A stretch of 64,000 bases of DNA from NCBI RefSeq assembly GCF_900108945.1, contig NZ_FNYE01000004.1, positions 62,001 through 126,000 of the forward strand, written 5' to 3'. Within the stretch, counting starts at the first letter, position 1, and every line of letters begins with the position of its first letter. The notes beneath the pieces are model-generated. The model had not been told where the DNA came from. It did not search any database and worked only from the letters and a program-made list of their open reading frames with translations. A program made the translations under genes and the position numbers. Shown here piece after piece: positions 53,433 through 63,218 of this stretch. The DNA is from Paraburkholderia diazotrophica. Its GTDB lineage: Bacteria > Pseudomonadota > Gammaproteobacteria > Burkholderiales > Burkholderiaceae.

Positions 53433-54647
53433 CTACTTCGCCGACACCGGCTTCACGGCCGCCGCTGCCTGCTTTGCGCGCTGACGCGCTTCGCCGATGT
53501 CGCGCCCCGTCGCGAGCGCCACGCCCATGCGGCGCTTGACGAAGCTCTCCGGCTTGCCGAACAGGCGCAGATCCGCGTTCGGCACGGCGAGCGCGTGCGC
53601 GACGCCTTCGAACGCGATGCCCGCTTCGTCGAGCCCGCCGTAGATCACGGCCGATGCGCCCGGCGCGCGCAGCGACGTATCGACAGGCAGACCAAGGATC
53701 GCGCGCGCGTGCAACTCGAACTCCGACAGACGCTGCGACGCGAGCGTCACGAGCCCCGTGTCGTGCGGGCGCGGACTCACTTCCGAAAACCATACGTCAT
53801 CGCCGCGCACGAAAAGTTCCACGCCGAACAGACCCCGGCCGCCGAGCGCCGCCGTCACCTTGTGCGCGACTTCGCGCGAGCGCTCGAGCGCGAGCGGGCT
53901 CATCGGCTGCGGCTGCCACGATTCGACGTAATCGCCCGCCACCTGCACGTGCCCGATGGGATCGCAGTAGTAGGTCGAAGTCTGCTGCGTGGAGGGGTCG
54001 ATTGCGCGCACGGTCAGTTGCGTGATCTCGTACTCGAAGTCGATAAAGCCCTCGACGATCACGCGCCCGTAATTCACGCGCCCGCCTGCCATTGCGTACT
54101 GCCATGCCGCTTCGACGTCGGCGTCGCTCTTGAGCACCGACTGCCCCTTGCCCGACGACGACATCACCGGCTTCACGACACACGGATAGCCGACCTTCGC
54201 GATGCCCGCCTTCAGTTCGTCGAGTGAATCGGCGAACGCATAGGGCGAAGTCGGCAGGCCGAGTTCCTCGGCAGCAAGACGGCGGATGCCTTCGCGGTTC
54301 ATCGTCAACTGTGTGGCGCGCGCCGTCGGGATCACTTCTGCCAGGCCATCGGTTTCGATCGCGGCGAGCGCATCGGTCGCAATCGCCTCGATTTCCGGCA
54401 CGATTAGATGCGGGCGCTCCTGTTCGACAAGCGCGCGCAAAGCCTTCGCATCCGTCATGTCGATCACGTGCGCGCGATGCGCGACCTGATGGCCCGGCGC
54501 GTTCGGGTAACGATCGACCGCGATCACTTCGACGCCGAGCCGTTGCAGCGCGATGATCACTTCCTTGCCCAGCTCGCCCGCGCCGAGCAGCATGACGCGC
54601 GTGGCGGAAGTCGAAAGCGGTGTGCCGATGCGTTGGCCGATCTGCAT
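53433..54647 (-). CDS. purT: Formate-dependent phosphoribosylglycinamide formyltransferase
   Basis: A 404-residue ATP-grasp enzyme, the GAR transformylase that uses formate and ATP. It opens with [20 protein letters not shown], then [29 protein letters not shown] for [20 protein letters not shown], and [17 protein letters not shown]. Length is typical. It acts one step after PurD, encoded at 25.6 kb. GGAG is 7 nt before the ATG. A perfect 10-bp palindrome ATGTTAACAT lies at 54700-54709 in the upstream spacer. Confidence 0.96.
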   Translation of the reverse strand: MQIGQRIGTPLSTSATRVMLLGAGELGKEVIIALQRLGVEVIAVDRYPNAPGHQVAHRAHVIDMTDAKALRALVEQERPHLIVPEIEAIATDALAAIETDGLAEVIPTARATQLTMNREGIRRLAAEELGLPTSPYAFADSLDELKAGIAKVGYPCVVKPVMSSSGKGQSVLKSDADVEAAWQYAMAGGRVNYGRVIVEGFIDFEYEITQLTVRAIDPSTQQTSTYYCDPIGHVQVAGDYVESWQPQPMSPLALERSREVAHKVTAALGGRGLFGVELFVRGDDVWFSEVSPRPHDTGLVTLASQRLSEFELHARAILGLPVDTSLRAPGASAVIYGGLDEAGIAFEGVAHALAVPNADLRLFGKPESFVKRRMGVALATGRDIGEARQRAKQAAAAVKPVSAK

Positions 54648-54940
54648 GGAAACTCCAGAGAATTTTTACGAAACGCGGGTGGAATGAATGACTGCGGCGA
54701 TGTTAACATGCGCGGCCCCTGCGCCTGCGCGCCGCGCGTGCCGATAAACCGTCCGCAGGCCGCGCTTCGAGCCGGTGAATTGCAACGGCTGCACGCGATG
54801 CATCGTGCATGGGCGCATCCGCGCCGCCGGGCATTTCGCCCATGCGCGCCGATGTGTTTTGCCGGGCGCGTTTGCGCTCGCATGCGGCAAGCGTAGTGCG
54901 ATACCCTTACGCCTTCGCCAGTTTAGAGAGGAACGACGAC

Positions 54941-55555
54941 ATGCAGCCCACGTCCGCCACGCCACGCGACGCACGCTCGAACGCAACATCCGGCGCATCG
55001 TCGAATGCACTGGGCGCTGCATCGTGGGCATCGTTCCGACGCCGCGCCAGACACGCGACGACCGCGCGGGCCCTGCTTGCCGCCGTGTCGGTCGCCGGCC
55101 TGCTCGCCGCCTGCGCGATGCCGAAGCATCCCGACGTCGAAGCCGCGCCGCCCGATCCGTTCAACCCGGCGGCCACGCAACTGCTCGACAACACCGACTG
55201 GCAGCTGAGCGGGTGGAAAGTGTCTGGCGGCGGCACGCGCGACGTGCCGGGCAGCGCGAGCGGCGAACCGATCACGCTCGTGCTGTCGACGGAAAGCGGC
55301 CTGCGCCGCGCGAGCGGCTTCTCGGGCTGCAACCGCTATACGGGCACCTACATGCTGAAGGACGGCAAGCTCAGCTTCGGTCCGCTCGCAGGCACGCGCA
55401 TGGCGTGTGCGACGCCGGGCGGCAAGATCGAAGCCGCGTATCTCGATGCGCTCACACATGTCGAGCACTCGGGCGTCGACATGCGCAAGCCGCAGCAACT
55501 GCAACTGATCCTCGACAACGGCGACACGCTCGTGTTCGCGCGGCGCAGCCAATGA
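54941..55555 (+). CDS. META-domain lipoprotein (HslJ-like)
   Basis: A 204-residue protein. After a 38-residue basic start there is a signal helix (ALLAAVSVAGLLAACAMP) with lipobox LAAC near residue 57. The META domain follows: LLDNTDWQLSGWKV, GFSGCNRYTGTYMLKDGKLS, and GTRMACATPGGKIEAAYLDA, the usual CNRYTG and TRMAC markers. HslJ in E. coli is an outer-membrane heat-shock lipoprotein linked to novobiocin tolerance. ATG 54941 is preceded by AGAGAGGAA. An upstream frame to 54809 lacks a plausible signal. Confidence 0.88.
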   Translation: MQPTSATPRDARSNATSGASSNALGAASWASFRRRARHATTARALLAAVSVAGLLAACAMPKHPDVEAAPPDPFNPAATQLLDNTDWQLSGWKVSGGGTRDVPGSASGEPITLVLSTESGLRRASGFSGCNRYTGTYMLKDGKLSFGPLAGTRMACATPGGKIEAAYLDALTHVEHSGVDMRKPQQLQLILDNGDTLVFARRSQ

Positions 55556-55732
55556 CGATGCGGCCGGCGAGCGTCCGCACTGCGCGCGATGCGTGTCGAG
55601 GCGCCCGCTCGTGCGTTGCCGCGGCATCGCGCGCCGATGCCCACGCGCCGCATGCGACGCCGGCCTTCGAAGCACAATGCTTCGTCCGATTAAACTCGAC
55701 GGGTTGCGCGAGCGCGCGTCCGTCATTCGTTG

Positions 55733-58700
55733 ATGTCTAGCATGCAAACGGTAGTTTTCGGCTGGTTCGGCGCTTCCGCCGTCTGGTTTCTTCCCCTCGT
55801 GTGGCGTCTCGTGAAGTCCGCGTTGCCGGGCGGCGCGGGGCTGCGCGGTCCGGGCACGATCAGGCTGTGGCTCGGCTTTGTCTGCGTGCTGGTCGCGAGC
55901 TGCACGCTGGAAGCGTCGCTGATCGACGCGCAGGGGCTCGATGCGTTCGGTCACGCGCTGGCGGCGGGGCTCACGCGCCTGATGGGGCGCGTCGCGACGC
56001 CGCTCGTGATGCTCGGCCTGCTCGGGCTCGCGCTGCCGTGGCTGATCGGATTCAGATGGTCGTCGTTCGTCGCGTGGGCGAATGACGCGTTCGGGCTCGG
56101 CCTGTCGAAGCGCGCCCGCGACGACGAGCCGCGCAGCCATCACCGCGCCGCCGCCGATACGGCACCTGCGCATAGCAGCGCGCCCATCAACACGATGGCG
56201 CCGAAGAACAACGGACGCTATGCGCGGCCAACCGTATGGCGGCCGCCCTCGACGGCGCGCGGCTCGAATGCGGCGGCGGCTGGCGCGGCAAGCGCGGGTG
56301 CGGCGCAGGAGGCGATGGGGATGCCTTCGGGCGTGTCGACGGGACCGTCGTCCGGTGCTGCGGCCGCGGCTATTGCGCGCGGGACGAGCGGGGCCGCAGG
56401 TGGGAGCGCGAGCGGAACAGCAAGCGGAATGACGGGCGGCGTCGCGGCAAGCCGCGCGGCCGGCCGTCAGCCGGGCCGTCCGACGCCGTGGACGCCCGCC
56501 GAACCCACGGCGCCCGCCGGCTGGCTCAGCGCCGACGCGCAGCGCCCGCATTCGCGGGAAACCATCCCGGCATCGATCGAAGGCGCGCGCGTCGCGGCCA
56601 CGCCGCCGACCGTGTTCGGCAGCACCGCGGCGCTGCAATCGTCGAAAGCGGCGGCGGCCCAAGCGGCCGCCCGCGGCGTATCGGTGAATCCCGCTGTGTC
56701 GTCGGCGCGCGCGGCGTCTTTGCGCGCGGCCACGCTCGCGCAGAGCCGCCAGTCGATTTCAACCGGGGCGTCTTCATCAACCCAGACGACGCGTCCTGCA
56801 AGCCAGCCGGGTCTGCCGGGCACGCGCCGTGGGATGTCGCAGTTCAGCGCGCCCGCTTATACCCGCGCGAATCCGCCTGCCCAGCCTGCCGCGCCCACGA
56901 CGAGCGTGCAGGAAACGTTGCGCAGCATCGAGGAAAACGCCGCGCGCTGGACGACGCTCGCGGGCGCGAGCCTCGCGCGGCGCTCGGCGGGCGATCCGAC
57001 GCGAGTGGTCGAGGCACGGCCTTCGGCAACTGGTATCGATCAACCTGCCGCCACGCAGACACCGTTGGTTGCCACGCCAGTGACGCCCGTGGCTCCCGTT
57101 CCGCAGATGGGCATGGATGCGGCGGCTAGCGCTGCGGGCAGCGGCATGGCAGCTAACGTCGCAGCCGTCACCGCCGTCGATGAGGCCGTGTCGGCGCTCG
57201 AAGCGGCCATCGGCGCCCGTCATGCCGGCGATGCGTCAACGGTCGCGCCGCAGTCCGATGCAGCCGATGCAGTTGCGCAGGCGAAGTCGTCTGTTGTCGC
57301 AAATGCCGCGAGAGCTACGGCTATCGTGCACGGTGCCGCTTCCGAAGACGAGCCGCGAGCGAGCGCAGCGGATGCTTCGGCTGCAGCGGCAGGCTTGATC
57401 GATCGCGAAGCCACAGCGCTAGACGCGCCCCCTCCCCTATCGGCTGAAGCAAGCGATTCGACGACTGAACAAGCCCGGGACGCTTCGCACACTGCTGAGC
57501 CCGTCGCGCATACGGCAGCAACTCCGGCACCTTTGGAAGAAGCGAACGAAGACGCTGCGACGCATGTCGAGGCGCCGCACACGCCGACGACTGCCAACGT
57601 GGTCGCCGACACCCAACAGCCGCAAGCTGCGGCGCCCGAATCGGCGCCATCCACAGACGACGCGACTTCAAGCGTCGAGTCGCAACCGCACATGAGCGCT
57701 GTGCACGTCACGACGCAAAGTCAAACGGCAGAGCCAGCCATCGAACAGGCGAGCCCGACACCGTCATCGTCCACGACGAAGGAAATCCCGGCAGCCCACG
57801 TCGATCACGAGCCAGCGGATACAACATGCGCAGCCGCATCATTGACAGCAACGACGACGCCCTCCGCCGAATCAACGCCAACGACCGGCGACGAAACGGA
57901 ATCGGACCCGTCTGAACCGCAAAGCAATCATCCTGCTGCGGCTCATTCAAACACTGCCGACGAAGAAACCGAATCCGCAACAGAAGCAGCCGATCAGCAG
58001 CCCGATCACGCGCAGGCACACGACGACGTGGCCTCAAGGCTCGCGCCATGGGACGCGATCACGCAATCCGTGACGCTGCTGCGCACCGCTTCCAGCCATG
58101 ATCGCGCGCCCGTATCGAACGCGTCGGCGTACGACTCCGCTGTTACGCCGCTGCATCCCGTCAGTCCGCTCACCGTCATCGGCAACCCGTCCGACGTCGA
58201 AGCGGCTGACTTTGCGAACGAGGAGCCCCAGGCGCACGTATCGTCGAACATCGTCCGCTTCCCCGGCGCGACACCTATCGCGCCGACGCAAGCGCCTGAT
58301 CAGCACGCCGCCGACAGCCTCGCGCAGCCGGCGCACGCGCACGACGAAGCGCCGGCATCCGCCCAGACGCCCGACGCCGAAGACGCGCCACAAGCTCCCG
58401 CGCCCCGCCCTGCCGTGCGCGGCCACACCGGTCCCGCGTTCGAGTTCCACGCGCCCTCGGCCTCGCACATCGAATTGCCGAGCCTCGATCTGCTCGCGCC
58501 CGCGTCAAGCGACGCCGAACCCGTCAGCGAAGAAAGACTCGCCGAAACGAGCGCGCTGATCGAGCAGCGCCTGCAGGAATTCAAGGTGCCCGTGACGGTC
58601 GTCGGCGCATCGGCGGGCCCCGTGATCACGCGCTTCGAAGTCGAGCCGGCGCTCGGCGTGCGCGGCAGCCAGATCGTCGGGCTGATGAAGGATTTGTCGC

Positions 58701-59950
58701 GCGGTCTTGGACTGACGTCGATCCGCGTCGTCGAGACGATTCCCGGCAAGACGTGCATGGGTCTCGAACTGCCGAACGCAAAGCGGCAGACGATCCGCCT
58801 GTCCGAAATTCTGCAAGCCGACGTGTATCAGAAGTCCGCGTCGAATCTGACGCTCGCGATGGGCAAGGACATCACGGGGCACCCCGTCGTCACCGATCTC
58901 GCGAAGGCGCCGCACATGCTGGTCGCGGGCACGACGGGCTCGGGCAAGTCGGTCGCGATCAACGCGATGATCGTTTCGCTGCTATACAAGGCGACGCCCG
59001 AGGACGTGCGCCTCATCATGATCGACCCGAAGATGCTGGAGCTGTCCGTCTACGAAGGCATCCCGCATCTTCTCGCGCCCGTCGTCACCGACATGAAGCT
59101 CGCGGCGAACGCGCTCAACTGGTGTGTCGGCGAAATGGAGAAGCGCTACCGGCTGATGTCGGCCGTCGGCGTGCGCAATCTGCAAGGCTTCAACCAGAAG
59201 CTCCGCGACGCCGAGGCAAAAGAGAAGAAGATCGGCAACCCGTTCTCGCTGACGCCCGACGCGCCCGAGCCGCTGTCGCCGTTGCCGCTGATCGTCGTCG
59301 TGATCGACGAGCTGGCCGATCTGATGATGGTTGCGGGCAAGAAGATCGAAGAACTGATCGCGCGTCTCGCGCAAAAGGCGCGCGCGGCGGGCATCCATCT
59401 GATTCTCGCGACGCAGCGCCCTTCCGTCGACGTGATCACGGGCCTCATCAAGGCGAACATTCCGACACGCGTCGCGTTCCAGGTGTCGTCGAAGATCGAC
59501 TCGCGCACGATTCTCGACCAGATGGGCGCGGAATCGCTGCTCGGCCAGGGCGACATGCTGTTCCTGCCGCCCGGCACCGGCTACCCGCAGCGCGTGCACG
59601 GCGCGTTCGTCGCGGACGAGGAAGTGCATCGCATCGTCGAGCATCTGAAGCAGTTCGGCGAACCGGAATACGTCGAGGGGATTCTCGACGGCCCGGCAAC
59701 GGACGGCGGCGGCGTGGGTCAGGACCTGTTCGGCGAGACGCCGGATGCGGAAGCCGATCCGCTCTACGACGAAGCCGTCGCATTCGTCGTGCGCACGCGG
59801 CGCGCGTCGATTTCGGCGGTGCAGCGGCAGTTGCGCATCGGCTATAACCGCGCGGCGCGCCTCGTCGAGCAGATGGAGACGGCGGGCCTCGTGTCGGCGA
59901 TGGGCATCAACGGCAGCCGCGAAGTGCTCGCGCCGGGGCCGGCCGAGTAA
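55733..59950 (+). CDS. ftsK: DNA translocase FtsK with a very long Ala/Thr/Pro linker
   Basis: A 1405-residue translocase. Residues 1-120 hold about three or four membrane helices, starting [15 protein letters not shown] at the third possible start. Then comes a low-complexity Ala/Thr/Pro/Ser linker from about 130 to 930. The motor starts near 935 (alpha domain [20 protein letters not shown]), with Walker [12 protein letters not shown] at about 1065 and Walker [14 protein letters not shown] at about 1189. The gamma winged helix, [20 protein letters not shown] to the end, reads KOPS sites. It coordinates chromosome dimer resolution with division. The linker is unusually long, and the N terminus appears shorter than in E. 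coli. Confidence 0.93.
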   Translation: MSSMQTVVFGWFGASAVWFLPLVWRLVKSALPGGAGLRGPGTIRLWLGFVCVLVASCTLEASLIDAQGLDAFGHALAAGLTRLMGRVATPLVMLGLLGLALPWLIGFRWSSFVAWANDAFGLGLSKRARDDEPRSHHRAAADTAPAHSSAPINTMAPKNNGRYARPTVWRPPSTARGSNAAAAGAASAGAAQEAMGMPSGVSTGPSSGAAAAAIARGTSGAAGGSASGTASGMTGGVAASRAAGRQPGRPTPWTPAEPTAPAGWLSADAQRPHSRETIPASIEGARVAATPPTVFGSTAALQSSKAAAAQAAARGVSVNPAVSSARAASLRAATLAQSRQSISTGASSSTQTTRPASQPGLPGTRRGMSQFSAPAYTRANPPAQPAAPTTSVQETLRSIEENAARWTTLAGASLARRSAGDPTRVVEARPSATGIDQPAATQTPLVATPVTPVAPVPQMGMDAAASAAGSGMAANVAAVTAVDEAVSALEAAIGARHAGDASTVAPQSDAADAVAQAKSSVVANAARATAIVHGAASEDEPRASAADASAAAAGLIDREATALDAPPPLSAEASDSTTEQARDASHTAEPVAHTAATPAPLEEANEDAATHVEAPHTPTTANVVADTQQPQAAAPESAPSTDDATSSVESQPHMSAVHVTTQSQTAEPAIEQASPTPSSSTTKEIPAAHVDHEPADTTCAAASLTATTTPSAESTPTTGDETESDPSEPQSNHPAAAHSNTADEETESATEAADQQPDHAQAHDDVASRLAPWDAITQSVTLLRTASSHDRAPVSNASAYDSAVTPLHPVSPLTVIGNPSDVEAADFANEEPQAHVSSNIVRFPGATPIAPTQAPDQHAADSLAQPAHAHDEAPASAQTPDAEDAPQAPAPRPAVRGHTGPAFEFHAPSASHIELPSLDLLAPASSDAEPVSEERLAETSALIEQRLQEFKVPVTVVGASAGPVITRFEVEPALGVRGSQIVGLMKDLSRGLGLTSIRVVETIPGKTCMGLELPNAKRQTIRLSEILQADVYQKSASNLTLAMGKDITGHPVVTDLAKAPHMLVAGTTGSGKSVAINAMIVSLLYKATPEDVRLIMIDPKMLELSVYEGIPHLLAPVVTDMKLAANALNWCVGEMEKRYRLMSAVGVRNLQGFNQKLRDAEAKEKKIGNPFSLTPDAPEPLSPLPLIVVVIDELADLMMVAGKKIEELIARLAQKARAAGIHLILATQRPSVDVITGLIKANIPTRVAFQVSSKIDSRTILDQMGAESLLGQGDMLFLPPGTGYPQRVHGAFVADEEVHRIVEHLKQFGEPEYVEGILDGPATDGGGVGQDLFGETPDAEADPLYDEAVAFVVRTRRASISAVQRQLRIGYNRAARLVEQMETAGLVSAMGINGSREVLAPGPAE

Positions 59951-59988
59951 TCCGCCTGCGGTCGGCAGCTTCCTCGGTAATCGCGACA

Positions 59989-60627
59989 TCAGAACTCGTA
60001 GCGGCCCCAGAAGAACGCGACATCGCCCTTGTTGACGCCGGGGATGCCCGGAATGAACGTGCCCATCACGGACGCCTTTCGATAGCGGATCGAGCCGATG
60101 GGCAACACGAGCGGAACCGGGAGGTAATGCGCAACGTCTTCGCGCGCGGTAAAGCCCGCGAAGTAGCCGCCGCCCAGCGACAGCCCGCCCGCCACGGGCT
60201 TCGTGTACCACTGTCTCGCCCAGCCGCCGATCGGCTCCGGGTTCTCGTGCGAATCGAGGAACACGAAAGCGAACAGGATGTCCTCATTGCCGTTTTCGTC
60301 GGTGAAGTGCTTGCCCGCGCCTCCGCCCCACGAACGGGAATTGAGCGACTTGCGCTCGTCGTCCGTATAGCCGTTGATGTGCCAGCCGTAGCCCGTCACG
60401 TAGAGATCCCACGTGCCCTGTTTCGCGACGCGCTCGATGCGCCGGCAGGCGCCCGCGAGCCATTCCGTCGAATAGCTGCAACTCGCCTCCGCGAATGCGG
60501 GCGTGCTAAAGAACCCGCTGCACGCGCCGCACATCGCGCCCGCTGCGATAAACGCGGCGCTTGTCCTCGTCTTTATCTTTGTCTTTGCCCTCGGCCTCGG
60601 CCTTGTCCTGGTTAGCGTCGTTCTCAT
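59989..60627 (-). CDS. pagP: Lipid A palmitoyltransferase PagP
   Basis: A 212-residue outer-membrane enzyme. The beta-barrel body has WDLYVTGYGWHINGYTDDER, LNSRSWGGGAGKHF, ILFAFVFLDSHENPEPIGGW, GYFAGFTAREDV, LPIGSIRYR and the end PGIPGVNKGDVAFFWGRYEF. The catalytic His (GYGWH), Asp and Ser (FLDSH) are present. PagP moves palmitate from phospholipid to lipid A, giving resistance to cationic peptides. The signal region is odd: the n-part is a run of alternating Thr with Arg or Lys (RTRPRPRAKTKIKTRTS) encoded by a near-hexanucleotide repeat. It converges on ftsK. Confidence 0.93.
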   Translation of the reverse strand: MRTTLTRTRPRPRAKTKIKTRTSAAFIAAGAMCGACSGFFSTPAFAEASCSYSTEWLAGACRRIERVAKQGTWDLYVTGYGWHINGYTDDERKSLNSRSWGGGAGKHFTDENGNEDILFAFVFLDSHENPEPIGGWARQWYTKPVAGGLSLGGGYFAGFTAREDVAHYLPVPLVLPIGSIRYRKASVMGTFIPGIPGVNKGDVAFFWGRYEF

Positions 60628-60732
60628 CGTGCGTTCCGTTGTTGTTCGCGTCAGCCGGCAGCACAACCGATGACAACCGATCACACCGGCGACATGCCGG
60701 CGGACTCGTCCGGATCGCTCAGGTCACGGCAA

Positions 60733-61929
60733 TCAGGACGGCGACACCCATTTGAAGTCGACGGGCGAGCCGAGATCGATCCGTTTCGGATTCGCTTCCA
60801 GCAAGCCGCTTTGCTGATCGCGGCGGAACACATAGACCGTGTCGCTGTTCTGGTTGCCCACGATCAGCCATTGCCCCGTCGGGTCGATCGTAAACTCGCG
60901 CGGCGCCTTGCCGAGCGTCGACTGACGGCCTGCCTCGCGGATATGGCCGTTACCGGGATCGACAGCGTAGATGACGATTTCGTTCGCGTCGCCCCGGTTG
61001 CTGGCGTAAAGAAAGCGTCCGTCCGGCGACAGATGGATCGCGGCCGCCCCGACCTGCCCCTTGAACCCGGGCTTCGTCATCGGCACGACTTGCAGCTGCG
61101 TGAGCTTGCCGTCGTCGTAGTGGAAAACGGTGACGGTTGCCGTCAGCTCGCTCGTCAGATACGCGTATTTGCCGTCCGCGCTGAACACGAGATGCCGCGG
61201 ACCGGAGCCCGCCTTAACGTCGGTATAGCGCTTCTCGGTGGGGCCGAACAGGCCGCGGCTGCCGTCCGGCGTGTAGCGGTACGAATAGAGCTTGTCGGTG
61301 CCGAGATCCTGCGCGAACAGATACTTGCCGTCGGGCGAGAACACGGTCGAATGCACGTGCGCGTTGTCCTGGCGCCCCTTCACGGGACCGCCGCCCTCGT
61401 GATGCACGGTCAGCACGGATGCGCCGACCTGGCCGTCCGCCTGCAGCGGAAAAACGGCGAAGCTACCGCCGGGGTTCGCGGCAACGGAGTAGTTGGCCGT
61501 CGTCAGATATCTGCCGTCGGGCGAGATGCTCAGATAGCACGGGTCGTTGCCATCCGACGATACGCGGTTCAGGAACGTCAGCTGTCCGCTCTTCGCATCG
61601 AAGGCGAACGCGCTGATGCCGCCGCGCTGCGTCGCGGGACCGTTGTCGCCCGGCTGCTCGTTGACGGAATAGACATGGCGGCCATCGCGCGTCGCGATCA
61701 CATACGACGGATTGTCTGTCTTGATCGACGATACCTGCGTCGCGTCGCCCGACTTCGTATCGAAACGGTAGACGTAGATGCCCTCGCTTTTCGGCCCGGT
61801 ATAGGTGCCGACGATCAGATCGTAGACGCCGTCGGCGGGCGCGGCGGCCGTGCCTTGCGCGAAGGCCTGTGTACCAGCAAGCGAGGAAAACGAGGCAATC
61901 GATACCATGAGTGTCAATCCTCTTATCAT
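60733..61929 (-). CDS. Exported lactonase-family beta-propeller protein
   Basis: A 398-residue protein of the 6-phosphogluconolactonase (Pgl, YbhE) fold. A signal peptide (MIRGLTLMVSIASFSSLAGT, cut near AFAQG) precedes seven repeats with blades such as YLSISPDGRYLTTANY, HSTVFSPDGKYLFAQDLG, HLVFSADGKYAYLTSE and FTIDPTGQWLIVGNQNSD. The signal peptide points to the periplasm, so sugar-phosphate metabolism is unlikely; muconate-type or other lactones are options. A shorter start, ATG 61908, has AGAGGA before it. It reads away from the DUF3096 gene. Confidence 0.88.
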   Translation of the reverse strand: MIRGLTLMVSIASFSSLAGTQAFAQGTAAAPADGVYDLIVGTYTGPKSEGIYVYRFDTKSGDATQVSSIKTDNPSYVIATRDGRHVYSVNEQPGDNGPATQRGGISAFAFDAKSGQLTFLNRVSSDGNDPCYLSISPDGRYLTTANYSVAANPGGSFAVFPLQADGQVGASVLTVHHEGGGPVKGRQDNAHVHSTVFSPDGKYLFAQDLGTDKLYSYRYTPDGSRGLFGPTEKRYTDVKAGSGPRHLVFSADGKYAYLTSELTATVTVFHYDDGKLTQLQVVPMTKPGFKGQVGAAAIHLSPDGRFLYASNRGDANEIVIYAVDPGNGHIREAGRQSTLGKAPREFTIDPTGQWLIVGNQNSDTVYVFRRDQQSGLLEANPKRIDLGSPVDFKWVSPS

Positions 61930-62291
61930 CGAACGTAGTGCGGAGCAGGAGCGAGAGCAAGAGCCGGTTGAACCCAGGGAAATCCGGCAATTGAAAGACT
62001 GTGGCACGGCACACGCTACTCCTCGTGTACGACGCTGCATGACGACCTCCTGGCGAGACGGGTTATTCGGATTGTGCGTGTCGCTGGTCTGCCGCGCGGC
62101 TCGATCGAAGCGTGCCGTTATCGTGACGGTTGCATGGCGACGGCGGCCGTCGCGCTGCGCGCCCTCGTGGCGGGGGCTGGTCGTCGATGTCGTAGTTGGG
62201 GCAAGTATAGAAGCGTTGCTCGCGATCGCACAGTCACGCGGGCACGCGCAGGTTGTCGCTCACAGCAGTCAAGTCCAACAAAGGAGTCGCC
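61930..62291. other. Divergent spacer between the lactonase and DUF3096 genes
   Basis: A 362-bp stretch with no supported gene. TATAGA at 62206-62211 is a weak -10 candidate for the DUF3096 gene, with no clear -35 box. The segment just upstream of the lactonase start is purine-rich on the plus strand (61931-61955). Confidence 0.35.
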
Positions 62292-62447
62292 ATGAATATC
62301 CATGTCACCCTTGGCCCGCTCGTCGCGCTGATCGCCGGCGTTCTGATCCTGATCGTGCCGCGTCTGCTCAACTACATCGTCGCGCTGTATCTGATCATCA
62401 TCGGCCTGATCGGGCTGTTCGGCGTCGGCGGCACCGTGCGCTTCTGA
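62292..62447 (+). CDS. DUF3096 family small membrane protein
   Basis: A 51-residue protein, MNIHVTLGPLVALIAGVLIL followed by IVPRLLNYIVALYLIIIG and GLFGVGGTVRF. Two membrane helices are separated by a Pro-Arg turn, the DUF3096 pattern. Function is unknown. A perfect AAGGAG lies 5 nt before the ATG. It stands alone on the plus strand. Confidence 0.88.
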   Translation: MNIHVTLGPLVALIAGVLILIVPRLLNYIVALYLIIIGLIGLFGVGGTVRF

Positions 62448-62718
62448 CGCGTGCGTGCAGACACCCATGCGGAACGCTTCGATTCGATCGCTTCGCTTCG
62501 ATTCGATTCGGTCCGCTCCGCATGGCGAGCATGCGTGAAGTCCGGCGCATGCAGCGCTGCAAGAGCGCGCGCTGTAGAAAGACTCGCAGCGCAGACGCAG
62601 CGCGCATCGACACGCGTGTCGACGCACGGACCGCCTGGTGCACGGTCCGGATGCTGGTTGCATGTCATGTGCCGCAGCGCGGCGGCGCGATCGTCGAACG
62701 ATGGGCGCTAGCGTGCGG

Positions 62719-62964
62719 TCAACCGTTCGAAAGTTGGTCGAGGCGCCAGCGCCCCTGCAATGACAGCCCACCGACGGCATAATGACCGTCGGCTTCGCTG
62801 TGGCGCTTGAAGCAGGCGCGTTCGATCAGAAATGCCGCGGCCGTTTCCATCCCGTTGCGCGTGAGGCCGAGCGTGCGGAAGTCGAGTGGCAGGAGCGAGT
62901 CGTCAGGCAGTTCACTCGCGGCGGAGAGAATCGTGATGCAGTCGGATTTCGACGGGTTCAGCAT
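62719..62964 (-). CDS. Hypothetical protein (81 residues)
   Basis: Starts MLNPSKSDCITILSAASELP with GAGGAAA 7 nt upstream. The rest includes LLPLDFRTLGLTRNGMETA, AFLIERACFKRHSEADGHY and LSLQGRWRLDQLSNG. It reads like a compact helical domain with a basic middle. The frame is open 15 codons further up, with poorer residues. I recognise no family. It lies between two plus-strand genes. Confidence 0.6.
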   Translation of the reverse strand: MLNPSKSDCITILSAASELPDDSLLPLDFRTLGLTRNGMETAAAFLIERACFKRHSEADGHYAVGGLSLQGRWRLDQLSNG

Positions 62965-63218
62965 GGCTTTATTTCCTCGAAATCGGCACTGTGCTGCATG
63001 CTGCAACACTGGGCGCCGGTGGGCTGCGATTCGTCAGAAGTCACGTTCGAATCGATTGTAAGCAGCCAATACGCAGATTGCCAATACTCGAAGTGCTCGC
63101 TGGTGTACGAACCAAAACGCATCGCGCGAGTCCGGTAACAACGACGCTCGCGCACCGTCTTGCGCTGTGCGGGAGCGTACTTATTACGCGCTGACCGACC
63201 GCTATAGACCGCCTTATC

